A stretch of 64,000 nucleotides of DNA from Benincasa hispida. Taxonomy: Eukaryota > Streptophyta > Magnoliopsida > Cucurbitales > Cucurbitaceae. Of this stretch, positions 11,183 through 22,592 are shown one piece after another. The notes beneath the pieces were generated by a model. The model was not told where the DNA came from and did no database searches. It saw nothing but the letters and a program-made list of their open reading frames with translations. The position numbers and the translations under genes were made by a program. The DNA is taken from contig NC_052349.1 of assembly GCF_009727055.1 (NCBI RefSeq), forward strand, positions 93,945,325 to 94,009,324, in the 5' to 3' direction. Each line of letters starts with the position of its first letter. Positions within the stretch are counted from its first letter, which is position 1.

Positions 11183-11545
11183 GTGTAACAAAATTTTGTG
11201 GGAAAAAATGCTATTTATATTGTTGGAATTGTAAATTTAGTTTTTCTTGTGCCATATTGGTGAGATTAATTAGTCTTATATGAGTCGTGTGATATGATAT
11301 TTATTTTTGAAGATGGATACACTTCACGTGAAGCTATAATGATATATTTATAAAGATGATTGAATTAAATTGTTCTGTTAATGTTCTAGAGTCACTTTGG
11401 AATAAATATATAACCTACCAGATTTATAGGCGTATTCAATTTCATGTTTGACTAAGGTCGGTCGAGGTTTATCGTCTCTCCTGAAGGGACCAAAGGCTTA
11501 GATCCCACAATGGAAGCGATATAATCACGTTCTTTAATTTTTTAA
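11183..11545. other. intergenic DNA upstream of the DnaJ gene
   Basis: No gene or recognisable repeat. It ends at the left target-site copy (AAGAATTAAA, 11546-11555) of the next MITE. Confidence 0.5.
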
Positions 11546-11555
11546 AAGAATTAAA

Positions 11556-12133
11556 GAAAAATTACATTTTTTATCTCTAGGATTTGGGTCTAGTTTCTAT
11601 TTAGTCTTTTAAGTTTCAAAATGTTACACATTTGGTCTTTTTGAGTTTGGTTTCAATTCAGTCTCAAGGTTTCAAAATGCTAGAATTTTCCCCTTGACAT
11701 TTGAGTTTTGCTTAAATTTAATCCTTACGTTTCAAGCTTTACACTTTTAATCTTGATTTTCACTAAATATTCACTTTCTGCCTTTAGAGTTCAATTAAGT
11801 TTCACTATTTTTATCATTTTTAGAATTAAATTTAAAATGTTGTCACTTTTTAAATTAAATTTAAAATTTTGTTTCATAGTTATTTATAATTAATTAATAG
11901 AAATTGATGTCAATGATTGAAACTGATAAAAAAAATTAAGGTTAAAAATGTAAAATCTTGAAACTCATAGATCAAATTTGAAACAAAACTGGGTAAAATT
12001 GTAACATTTTGAAACTTGTGAACTAAATTGAAGCAAAACTCAAAACTTAAGGATTGAATGTATCACATTTTAAAATCTAGGAACCAAATAGAAATTAGAG
12101 TAAAAACCTAAGAACTAAAAATGTATTATTCCC
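11556..12133. mobile_element. Mutator-like foldback MITE
   Basis: The two arms are inverted copies of each other over roughly 200 bp. The left arm reads ATTACATTTTTTATCTCTAGG and the right arm, reverse-complemented, reads ATACATTTTTAGTTCTTAGG. Both continue with the same pattern of TTTCAAAATGTTACA and TTTGAGTTTTGCTT blocks. The 10-bp sequence AAGAATTAAA is present on both sides (11546-11555 and 12134-12143). Long terminal inverted repeats with a 9-11 bp target duplication are the mark of Mutator-like MITEs. No transposase frame is present. Confidence 0.75.
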
Positions 12134-13394
12134 AAGAATTAAAATACAAATACATAATGGGAGGGTTAAGCATCTTATCTTTGTCAATACGCAATTGCAA
12201 CAAAATATTCTCCTTGAACAGACGTTCCCTTTCAAGATCTTCTTACTCTGGCAAGGATCTGGTTTGGGGTACCTAAACCTTTCTTTAAGATTAGGAGAAT
12301 TTTTTCTTGAGAAAATATTTACAAAATGATTGCAAAGATTTTGTTGTTGTAGGTCCCATGAAGGCCCCCTAGGGCCCTTTATGTAGGACTCAATTGGGTT
12401 ATTCCTAATCCTATTAAGATAACCCTTTATTTAATTATAATTATCTATTAATATCACATATTAAAAAATAATTATAATTATCCATTTTAATATCTCATAT
12501 TAAAAAGATTTAAATATTTAAATCACATTTAAATATTTATTATTTCTCCCATTATCCATTTAGTTTGAATCTCATTCAAATTGAACAATTTATTTATCTG
12601 AATCTCATTCAATTAATTTAATTATTTTTATTATATAATTATAATTTGAATCTCATTCATATAAAATTTTATAATTAATTATATTTTAATTGTATCCATT
12701 ACAATGAATATTTTCTCTCATAAATTTGAACGTTTCAAATTTACTTTAAACATATTTGATCCTCGTTGGTTCATGGAGAGCTAGTAAGAGGATCTTATGG
12801 ACATAAAGATTATAAGCTCCAATAATCTAAGATTAGTTAACTAAATTATTTAATTGATTAACCTTCATTCATTAACTACAAGGAAAAACACTATAGACTC
12901 ATAGTTGAACTCTTATACATTATAGGACAAGTTGTGTCCATGAATATAATCAATATAAGCAAGTCAATCTTTTATAATTACAACTGGGTCAAATGTCCAT
13001 CTTACCCCTATAATTACCTCTTTTCCTTAAGTATCACTGATCCTCTAATGAATAATTTGATTATGGTTCTACCATAAAATAAGTCCTTCTCGGACCAGTT
13101 AGAGGATAGGGCCCCATGTTTAAGTCCCCGAATCCACACTTAAAGGAACTACTCTTACCCTATAAGGAAAGGAGCAAATTCTATCTTGTGAAGTTATGTT
13201 CCCAACGCTCTATTTGGTCAAATCCTGAAATGGTAGGCATATTTAATCGACAACTTGGACCACTCTCACTCGTGCAAATTAAAGGACAACCCCTCACAGA
13301 CGAGAGTTCACAACTTACTCAAAATTAAGATCGAGTCATACATGATCACCCTATGAAATATTAATCTCATCAATTAACGGATTTACAAAGTGAA

Positions 13395-16300
13395 ACCCAC
13401 TCAAAAAGTATGTTTTTAGGCTTAGAATTTCATTAGTTTTATTGTTAATTTGTGTTTGTTGATGTACTTTATGTTTAATTTGTAGAAATTGAGCGTTTGG
13501 ACTAGAATGGGCTATTTTAAGGTTAAAATGACAAAAATACTTTTATAAATAGGTTAAAAAGTTGATGAAAAGTGGCGAACAAGGGCAAAAAGAGGCATGA
13601 AAACCGCGTGGATGGTGCTATCCCACTGCCTTAAAACCTGTAGTTCGTATTTTGGTCATAACTTTTTATCTGGGTGGCCGTTTTAGACGAATGACCGCTC
13701 ATTTTCTTTCTTTTTTTTTTCATCATCTATCTATATACAACATTAGATCTTAGATTTTCTTTCATCTAATTTTTGTAATCAAGTCAAATGTTATCTTTCA
13801 TTTATCCAACTCTTACATAATTTGGGAAAATGTTTGCCTATATAAATAAGGATTTGCAACAGTTATTATTGGGGTTGATGCTCTAAACCTACAAACCAAT
13901 AAACTAACATCCAAGGTTACCATTTGTAGCTTAAACATGTATGTAGAGACATATGGGTAGATCATGTTGAACAGATAACCTAAATGGTTTGTAGTAGATG
14001 AATAAGGTTGGATACCTTATTCTGGTGACACTACGAATATGACCCGCTTTGTAGATGTTACAATTGTTGTAAAATACTACAAATAATCTGATCATGATCG
14101 TTCATGTAGAGATATGTGAGTGGGGGTATTCTATACAAAAGAGTTTGTATAATACCGAACCACGAAATGACTAGTCTCATTATATAACGTTGTTCATAAT
14201 TGAGACTTACATTTCACCAAGATAACCATAGATGACATGACCTGAATCCTGAGTGAGTTGTGAACTCTTTCTATGAAGGCGATCTTTTGATTTGTATGAG
14301 TGAGAGTGGCCAGATCGCTGACTAAATAAACCTACTATTTTGGCGATTCGTCTGATTGGGGAGCGGGAACACGGCTACACAATAGGAAATTCATTCCTTC
14401 CTCAACGTCGGGTAAGTAGATAAATTGCTCCCTTAAGGACTGATTTTGGGGTTTGAACAATGTGGCACCACACCCTCTCCTGGCCTGAGAGTTAGATGTA
14501 ACTACAGGGGTAAAACGGTAATTTTGGCTCAGTTGTACTTACGAGCAATTTGTGAAGGGTTATTGCACTGTTGACTGGTTATATTCAATGGACACAAAAA
14601 ATGTCTGTAGTGTGAAGAGTACAACTGTCAGTTTTTAGTGGAGTGTCCAACAATTAATGGATATTGAATAATTTAATTAAAAGAGTTTAATTAATTATTT
14701 AAGTATTATTGGAGCTTCAATCTACAAATCCATAAAGTCCCCTCTGTAGCTCAATAGAGATGAGAATCAATTTTGGATTAATTTGAATTGTTCAAATTAA
14801 TTGAGGGAATTAATTATATGTGATATAATTAGTTTAATTTAATTATATATGATATAATTTCTAAAATGCATTTGATACATTATAATATAAAGTTTATTTG
14901 AGAGAAAATAAATATCTGAATATGATTCAAATATTAATTATGTGAATTGGATTCATATAATTGAATTTAATATAAATTTGATTTATATTAAATACCATTA
15001 ATGAGAGAATTAAAACTATAAGTTATATTGTATTTGATACAATATTAAACTATAGATTTTATGTGTTATATTTGATATAATATATAGATTATAGTTTAAT
15101 ATATATTACATGATAAGGTAGTTATCATATAAATATATATATATTAATTATTAGTAAAATAATTTTATTAAATTATTTTTATATTAATTTTTAAAAATTA
15201 ATATGGGAGAGAGTTGTAACTCTCTTTCCCTCTTTTCTCTCTTAGTGGTTTCTGAAAGTGGGATGGAGAGATATGAGTGACTTTTGCTTCTTCTTCACTA
15301 AGATCTTACAGAAGCTTTTGGATCTATATATTCTCAATTAAACTCTCACGACAAAAGTTTTCCCACAAAACTCCTTAGTGATTCTCATCCAAGAGAATAC
15401 AGAGGAAACTCTTTTGGTGATGGTCATTTAGATTTGTTCGTGAAAATTTGAAAAAAAATGATTCACACGAAGAAGATCGGATCTTCAAGGGTAAGATTTT
15501 CTAGAAACTTTTATTTCTCTTATTTCTTCTCTTTAATTATTTTATGCATGCTTCAAATTTTTACTAGTATGCATGACCTAATTTGTTCTGTTTCAGCAAA
15601 ATTCTGTATTCTATAAAAATTGGAATTTAGGACCGCCGCACTGGACCTTCACCGGTTCCTTCAATTCTCATCAGATTTTAGAGCTTTTAAAGCCAATAAA
15701 GGGAGTTTTGAGTAGAATATAGAGGTTATTTGGTGCCAAAGTCGATTGGAGAGCATTGGACGGTCAAATCCATCACGGAAATGAGGTCGAAGTTCCAGAT
15801 AATTTTTTCTTTCCCCTTTTCATCTTGAATTCTTTTATGTATTTTTATATTCTTGCTATGGTTCTGTCTATGAAAGCCATATTAGGCTAAATTTCTAATA
15901 GTTTTTTAATTGTAGATGAATTCTTTGGCTTGATTGTTAAGCACTTTGCTTCTTGAATGTTAATTTGTATTTACACTTTCTAATATGATAGTTCTTGATA
16001 CTTTTGAATGTCTGATCAATGTTTGAATGATTTTATGATTTGAATCTTACTTGACAGAGTAAGTTTTTAGATTAGATCATGCATGCTAGATTATTGTCTG
16101 AAAACACGAGAGTAGTCATATAACGATAAAGGTTATTGATGAAGAGTCTTAATGCTTTACTTAATTATTTAGTTTCAAGAGATTAGTAGTGAGTAATTAA
16201 ATGAAAGAAAAGATTGATTTTGAGCAAGACAATCCAAATAAAAGACTTAAGAGTTAGGTGTTGTGTTAATTGGTTCAAGAATAAAAGGAATTGTGATTAA

Positions 16301-16490
16301 TAATGCCTTCGATGAACTTTATTCCATAAACGCCTCTTATTGGCCTCTTGTTGATAATCTTCGTATTCGATCACTTTTATTGCTTTCTTATATTAACTTA
16401 GTTCAATTTATATCACGAGTCAGACTCTAAATAAAACTGGAACGATCTCTGAATAGTTAAAAGATTATCAATTTGTTATTACAAAGAGAG
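13395..16490 (+). mobile_element. unclassified LTR-like insertion carrying a Copia LTR
   Basis: This block separates the two halves of the minus-strand Copia LTR and does not resemble it. The outer parts (13395-13866 and 15664-16490) read like one continuous gypsy-style LTR: a possible TATA (TATATAAATAAGG near 13840) and a T-rich downstream half. The short sequence TTACAAAG occurs near both edges (about 13381 and 16480). No coding frame is seen. Borders are approximate. Confidence 0.35.
13867..15663 (+). mobile_element. Copia-type solo LTR
   Basis: Begins near TTGGGGTTGATGCTC and ends CGGTTCCTTCA. It shows the order of blocks seen in the Copia LTR at 27375 and 54086: AACATCCAAGGTTA, TAGAGACATATGGGTAGATC, GACACTACGAATATGACCCG, CATGACCTGAATCCTGAG. 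No Copia primer-binding site or gag follows, hence a solo LTR. The flanking five bases do not give a clean target duplication. Confidence 0.6.
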
Positions 16491-16858
16491 ATTAATTATT
16501 TTGCAGTCCGGTCTTATACAAATTCTTTGTATAGGATACCTTCACTCATATATCTTCACATGAACGATTTAGATCAAACCATTTGTAACTATTACAAAGT
16601 GGGTCGTATCCATATAGTATCACCAAGATAAGGCACCCAACCTTATCCATATGCTATAGACCTTTAGGTTATTAGTTGAACATCATCCACCTATTTGTCA
16701 GAGAACATGATCCACCTATATGACAAGTATATACTTGTTCAAGATTACATATAATAACATAGGATTTTTAATTGTTGATGGATAATTTAATATTGCATAT
16801 TTAATAATTAAATTAATCAACTAATTAATTACGAGACTTTAGAGCACTAGTCCCAACA

Positions 16859-17697
16859 GTGTCTCTTCCTAGCCCCATTTTGGTTCTAGGGTGATACTTT
16901 AGGTCAGAGCATGCGTGGAACATGCCCCATTTGCTATTTTGTCGTTAAGATCGAACACGTAAATTTGGGGATTACCACGAACTAATCCTCTCCTGATCTA
17001 GGGGGCTATTTTATGTTGATTATACCATTCAATTCAAAATCACCCATAACACAAATGTAGGTAAAATTGAACCTAACGAAATTGGCCTAAAATCAGAAAG
17101 AAAGGTTGGATTAATACTCAAATCATTTAAGGGTCAACTAATCATTAAGCCAATAAGATAATATAATCTCAACTTGTGTAAGTTGAGGTAGACTCAAGCC
17201 ATTCTCCCTAAAATAAATTACTATAATTCCAATTAACTTGAACTTGAACTTAAACTAGAACATGAACTTCTTGTTTTCTTTTAATCCATTCTAGGGTTTT
17301 CCATGTTTAACTTTAGCATTAGAATCCTTTTTTCTTTACGGTCCCTCTCCTTTCTAAACTATAAATTTACTGTTGCAGACACGTGAAAATTCAAATACAT
17401 ATTTTCTCGTATGACATCAATAAAATTGATTGAATTAATTAAGAGTATCGTATTAACATTTTGTTGATAGATTTTAAGAAATTGAAAAGTTTTAAATTGG
17501 TAAGGTATTTACTACTTTTTCTGAAGTGAAAATTCTAGACAGAAAAGTCATATAAAATGTTGTAAGTTTGAATATTGTCTCTAGTTTTGATTCCACATTC
17601 CATCTTTTCATTTTTGTGGCATTTTAACCGAAATTATTAAGATAGTTTTAAAGAAAAATAATAATAAATTAAAATATTAAGGTAAAATTTAATATTA
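16859..17697. other. intergenic DNA, nothing recognised
   Basis: No coding frame or repeat boundary is visible. The final A (17697) is the expected host base 5' of a Helitron. Confidence 0.5.
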
Positions 17698-18119
17698 TCT
17701 CTACTATATTAAAAATAGCAAAATGGGAATAATCTTTAATTCCCAATTCTGCTCTTACTTCTTTTTAGAATTTCTATTTTACCCTTTTATCTTTTTTCCT
17801 TAATTTTATTATTTTATCTCCACATAAAATGTTTTTAAAGCCTCACTTTTTGTCTTTTCACGTAATTGTTTTTTTAAATCTCATGCCTCTTCATTTTAAA
17901 CCCTTTGAAGCATAACCAATTCTTTATAATACGATAACAACTTTTTAAGAAAGAGAAGTTTCACAAAATTAATTTGTTTTAATTTCTTCCTTAAAAGCCA
18001 TCCGATTTCAAGAACAAAGTTTGTAAGAAAGAGAAGTTTCATAAAATTAATTGTTTCAATTTCTTTGTTAAAAGTCATTGGATTCCAAAAACAATGTTCA
18101 AGATTTCTCAAAGGTTAAT

Positions 18120-19760
18120 TATTACTCATGCCTCTAAATTATATTTCGACTTCAATTTTAGTTTGCTGTGAATTAGTGATTAGCGGTGAAATTGTTACTT
18201 TTTTCTTCGTTATTTTGTTTTAATTTTATCACGTTTGATTTTTGTTTGTTTGTTTAATTTTGGGTTTCAAAATTTTTTAGTTTTGTAGATATCTGATTTA
18301 GAGGTTTATTTAATTTGTTTGAGTGGTAGAGATTTAAGGAGTCATAATTCATCCTACAATTTTTTTTAGATATTTTGATATATGAATTTTATGATTTTTT
18401 TTCATGTTTTTTCGATAACTATTTCTATTTTATTCTTTAACGCCTCTTTGTTTTGTTTATGGTGATTTCGAACCGTCAAATTTATCAATGAGATAATTTT
18501 TTCCTTCTATAGTGAAATTGCATTTGTCGACATATGATAGTAAGTATATTTTTAGTTAAATGGAAATTGGTGATTAGTGATAAAATTGTTATATTTTTCT
18601 TCCTCATTTAGTTTCTCCGTATTCATAGACATTTTGATTAACTTAATCACCCTTGATTTTTGTTTGTTTAATTTTGGGTTTTGGGGTTTCCTTTTTTTTT
18701 TTTTTTTTAAATTTTAGAGAGATTTGATTTAAGGATTTATTTATTTTATTTGAGTTGTAGAAATTTAAGGAGCCATCATTCATCTACATTTTTTTTAAAT
18801 ATTTCAATTTTATGAATTTCTTTTTTAAACCCTTGCAAGGATAAATTTTTTTAAAACTATTTCAATTTTGTTCTCATGTCTTTTTTTGTTTTTTTATGGT
18901 GATCGCGAACCCCCAAAGTTATCAATAAGAGATTTTTTTTTTCTTTTTATAGTGAAATTAAATTTGTCGACATATGAAAATAAGTATGATTTACTCATTT
19001 CTCAAAATTTTATGTTGACTTTATTTTTAGTTTGATGGAAATTGGTGAGTAGTAGGAAAATTCTTGTTTTTTTCTTCATCATTTTATTTTTCCATTGTTT
19101 GTTTTGCATTTTGATTAAAGGACCGTTTGGATTGACTTAAGAAACAAGTGTTTTATAAAAATCTCATCTTTATTTAAACACTCCCGATAAAATTGATTAA
19201 AATGCACATGAAAAACTATTTTGAGTGGTTGACAAACACTCCAATTTCTTCCCAAATGACTTATTTTTTTAACTTAAACACTTGAAAATATATTTTAAAC
19301 ACACTTTAACTTTATCACATTTGATTTTGCATTTTGATTAACTTTATTACACTTGATTTTGCTTGTCGGTTTAATTTTTGTATTTTGATTTTTTTTGGAG
19401 GTATTTGATTTAGGAATTTATTTATTTTGTTTAAGTTGTAAAAATTTAAGGAGTTATTGTGTTTTTCTTATATATTTTGATAAATAAATTTTATGAATTT
19501 ATTTTTTTAAGGTCTTGCAAGATAAATTTTTTGAAAACTATTTTAATTTTAGTTATTCGTTTATTTAACGTCTCTTTGTTGTTACTTATTATGATTGTGA
19601 ACAGTTATCAATGAATTTTTTTTCCTTTCATGGAGAAATTATATGTGTCGAAGTATGTATGAAAGTATGATTTACTCATGTCTCTAAAATTTATTTCAAC
19701 TTTATTTTTATTTTGATGAGAATTGGTGATTAGTAGGGAATTATTTTTTTCTTCCTCATT
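18120..19760 (+). repeat. degenerate tandem repeat of about 400-680 bp inside the Helitron
   Basis: The anchor AATTGGTGATTAGT (or a near match) recurs at about 18170, 18565, 19040 and 19720. A second anchor (TTATCAATGAG, then a T-run and GTGAAATT) recurs at about 18485, 18920 and 19605. The third unit is longer because of an extra block at about 19120-19320. Units differ at many positions, so the array is old. A separate two-copy repeat of about 83 bp lies just upstream (about 17940-18105). Confidence 0.7.
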
Positions 19761-19782
19761 TTGTTTTCTCACTTATTGTTTT

Positions 19783-20222
19783 TAGGGGTGGTCATTCAAA
19801 CTGCAAAAATCGAACCGAACTGAACCAAAAACTCAGTGAAATCGAAAAATTCGGTTTGATCCAGTTTGAAGACATTCTGAAACCGAATTAATTCTGTTCG
19901 GTTCGGTTTCACTTTTGATAGCCGAATTTGAAACCGAACTGAACCATTTTTAATTTATATATATATATTTTAAGAAAAGAGTAAAACCAAATTTAAAACC
20001 GAACAACTTTTAATTTAGAGAACAAAACCGAATTTAAAATCGAACCGAACCGAACCATTTTCTAATTAAAAAATAATATAATATGAATTTTTTAAAAATA
20101 CCATAATCGAATTTGAAACCGAACCGAACCGCATATATGTGGTTGGGTTCGGTTTTGCATTTTAAAAAATTCGGTTCGGTTCGGTTTGACCACCAAACCC
20201 AACCAAACCATTTCCACCCTTA
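19783..20222. mobile_element. hAT-like MITE rich in ACCGAACCGAAC
   Basis: Starts TAGGGGTGG and ends CCACCCTTA, forming short imperfect terminal inverted repeats. Eight bases on each side match at seven positions (ATTGTTTT at 19775-19782, GTTGTTTT at 20223-20230), the target length of hAT elements. The interior is built from inverted arrays of ACCGAAC/GTTCGGT, giving strong fold-back potential. No transposase is encoded. Confidence 0.65.
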
Positions 20223-21239
20223 GTTGTTTTTATAGGTATTTTGATTAACTCTTCATTTTGTAGAGATTTAGGAGTCATCATTCATCCCCATGATTATTTT
20301 TAGATATTTTGATATATGAATTTTATGAGTTTCTTTGGAAGTGATCTTGTACGGATTCTGAATTATTTTGTTCTTTTTTTTTTGCTACAATATCATATAT
20401 GTTTGTTTTTTTTAATTATTTTTCGATCTTTTAAATTTTTGTTTTATCTAATTGCAATGCATTTAAATATTAATGCACACTCCCATCAAATTCATTTGAA
20501 GCAAATATTTTTTTGATTTTTTTATGAAATATTACAAAAGAGAAACTATAAGATGCGGAGGAGAAAAATGAAAAGCCGACTGAGGTAGAAAGGAGAAAAA
20601 ATAAGAAAAAGAGAAATATAGTAGAAGGCCCTTAAAAATTAGGGAATATGGAGATGTGGATAAATAAGTTGAAAAAATTGGAAAATGAGAGATTTGTAAA
20701 ATTGATTTAGTCTTCCCAATTTTAATTGCAATATTAATCCCCTCCTCTGTGATAAAATATAAGTAGCAACAACTTCATTTTTTTAAAATAAGAAAAAAAA
20801 ATTTGTTTAACTGAAATGTCTTTATATATTTAAATTTTAAATTATAGGTTGAATAGATACAATTGATGCATATGAAACAATTAAGATGTGATCAAATGAA
20901 AACATTGTAATAAATTATTTAATTTTTATAGAAGATTATGGAAATTAAAACAAAACTATATATAATATTTGTTTGTTACATACCATAAATCCACTATTTC
21001 TTACAAAATTTCATTACACTACAAGATTTCATGTGTATTACACATATTTCTTGACTAGTAAAATGTAAAATTATGACAAATTACACATGGGCATTCGACA
21101 TAATTTGACAATTATTTATTGAATATTTAATTAATGATGAATTGCTTTTTTCGTGGAAGTGGCAAATTGAATTTGTTTTGATTAAAAAAAAGGAAAGTCA
21201 ATTGGGTTTGTGAAAACTAATGATGGAATAAATCTTATG

Positions 21240-22577
21240 GTGTCGCTCCCAAAAGATCTCCAATCAAATGACATTTATAATTCTTTGAACAAGCAACTTA
21301 TACTAATTAGTAGTACAAGTGGAAAGTCTGGAGTCGATCTATAGAGAGTCGATTTAGATTTCTTAACTTTGAAACTTATAGGATGTAACCGAATGGAGCG
21401 TTTGTGAAGATGATTGACATAAATTGCATGAAAATTAAAATGTGTGGAGTAAATTAAATGCACGGAGTGAATTGAGTGAATTTTTGTGCGAAATTTAGCT
21501 ATTGAAACAAAACACCTAGCTTAGGTTGGCCTAGTTTATCCCATTCCCTTTCAATTCTATCATGAAGTTGGTCATAATATTCATATGAGATTTTCCAATT
21601 AAAACTTAGCCTACTCGCTTAGTATCCTAACCGGTTAGTCTTTAAGATCAAGTTAATTTAAAGAAATAGCGAGAATCCTCCACTAATCAATAAAACAACA
21701 AGCATTAAGATTTAGGGCAATGCTAAGCCCAATAATTGATTTTCATCGTCTAACTAACTATTTGAGTGAGATTTATCTTGATTAAAAAGTAATCCTTATC
21801 AATTGGAATCCCAATTTGACTGCATAAACTTACTTAACCCTTGCTTCTAGGTGATTAGCTAGCTAACAATTACAAATTAGGGCTAATCAAAGCAATCAAT
21901 TACACTAACATAGTTAATTTGTCAGATTATCCCATGCAAGATAGATTGAAGAACAAATTCAAGATGAAATCTCATAAAATTCAGAATAATCTCAGCAGAA
22001 TTACAACCTAAGTCTCAAGAATGAAGAACGAACGAAAATAAACTACAAAACCCAAGCTAAGTACTTACCTCTTAGCCACAAATCATCCTCTAAAATCAAT
22101 AGTCAAGTTCTATGATGCTAAAAATGACAAAAGATTACAGTATTCGGTTAAGAAGAGAAGGAAAACAAGTCAAAAATGGAAAAACGGCGTGATAACCTAC
22201 GTTTCGAACAAAAAACGTGATATACAGCAGGCGTCGCAGCGTTGCAACGCTACACAAGCCAATACGCGTGCCTTCATTTGGTATTCGTAACGTTGCAATG
22301 CTACATGTAGCATTGCTGCCTTGTTCCATGCAAAAATGTAACACTTCTGTCCACTAGCATTGCAACACTCCGACTAAGGGCAAACTTGTGATTATTCGGC
22401 CTTCTTTCCCTTTTTGTGCAATTTAGTTCCCAACTTGGTCGTTTTATCTTCTTTTCGCCCTGAGCGCTTCATTCAACCTCTTGTACACTCGAGACCTATA
22501 AAAACATCAATTAAACACATTAAATAGCCTAACCATCCTGAATTAAGGAGAGGGAGATCACATTTTTTGTGTTATCA
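21240..22577 (-). mobile_element. LTR of a minus-strand Athila-like element (Athila-3)
   Basis: On the minus strand the LTR begins at 22577 with TGATAACACAAAAAATGTG, directly after a polypurine tract (AAGTTGGGGGTATT). It contains a cluster of GCGTTGCAACGC-like palindromes at 22238-22370. The far border is not clear; about 21240 is an estimate. It belongs to the pol fragments at 25.6-27.2 kb, being on the same strand and in the expected order. Confidence 0.55.
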
Positions 22578-22592
22578 AATACCCCCAACTTA
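22578..22592 (-). other. polypurine tract of Athila-3
   Basis: On the minus strand AAGTTGGGGGTATT stands immediately before the TGATAAC start of the LTR, the position of the plus-strand priming tract of LTR retrotransposons. Confidence 0.6.

Larger units (their letters stand above)
12158..16858 (-). mobile_element. Copia-type LTR, split by a younger insertion
   Basis: On the minus strand the LTR begins at 16858 with TGTTGGGACTAG, runs to about 16490, resumes near 13395 and ends around 12158. Its landmarks recur in the Copia LTRs at 27785 and 52320: the block around GTCCGGTCTTATACAAA, the rows of TATAGACT/AGTTCAACTATGA, and GATCCTCTAATGAA (seen here on the plus strand near 13040). No matching target duplication was found, so the left border is uncertain. 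No primer-binding site or internal coding region lies next to it, so it is probably a solo LTR. Confidence 0.6.
17698..21058 (+). mobile_element. non-autonomous Helitron
   Basis: The 5' end is TCTCTACTATATTAAA, the classic TC start of plant Helitrons. The 3' end has a short hairpin ATGTGT-ATT-ACACAT (21031-21045), then nine bases, then CTAG (21055-21058). The element sits exactly between a host A (17697) and a host T (21059), as Helitrons do. There are no terminal inverted repeats and no target duplication. No Rep/helicase frame is present across 3.36 kb, so it must use an enzyme encoded elsewhere. The interior is AT-rich and partly tandemly repeated, and a hAT-like MITE has landed in it. Confidence 0.7.

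Noticed and set aside
10841..11234. Plus-strand frames of 85-113 codons upstream of the DnaJ gene
   Set aside because: They overlap the proposed promoter and leader of the minus-strand gene and show no conserved domain.
12153..16863. Target duplication for the split minus-strand Copia LTR
   Set aside because: The five bases at the two proposed ends (CATAA and GTGTC) do not match, so at least one border is uncertain.
17896..18111. 71-codon frame with an internal repeat
   Set aside because: It spans an 83-bp two-copy repeat inside the Helitron and is Leu/Phe/Lys-rich from AT-rich DNA.
19117..19320. Possible second Harbinger-like MITE starting GGACCGTTTGG
   Set aside because: No matching inverted end or TTA/TAA duplication could be found.
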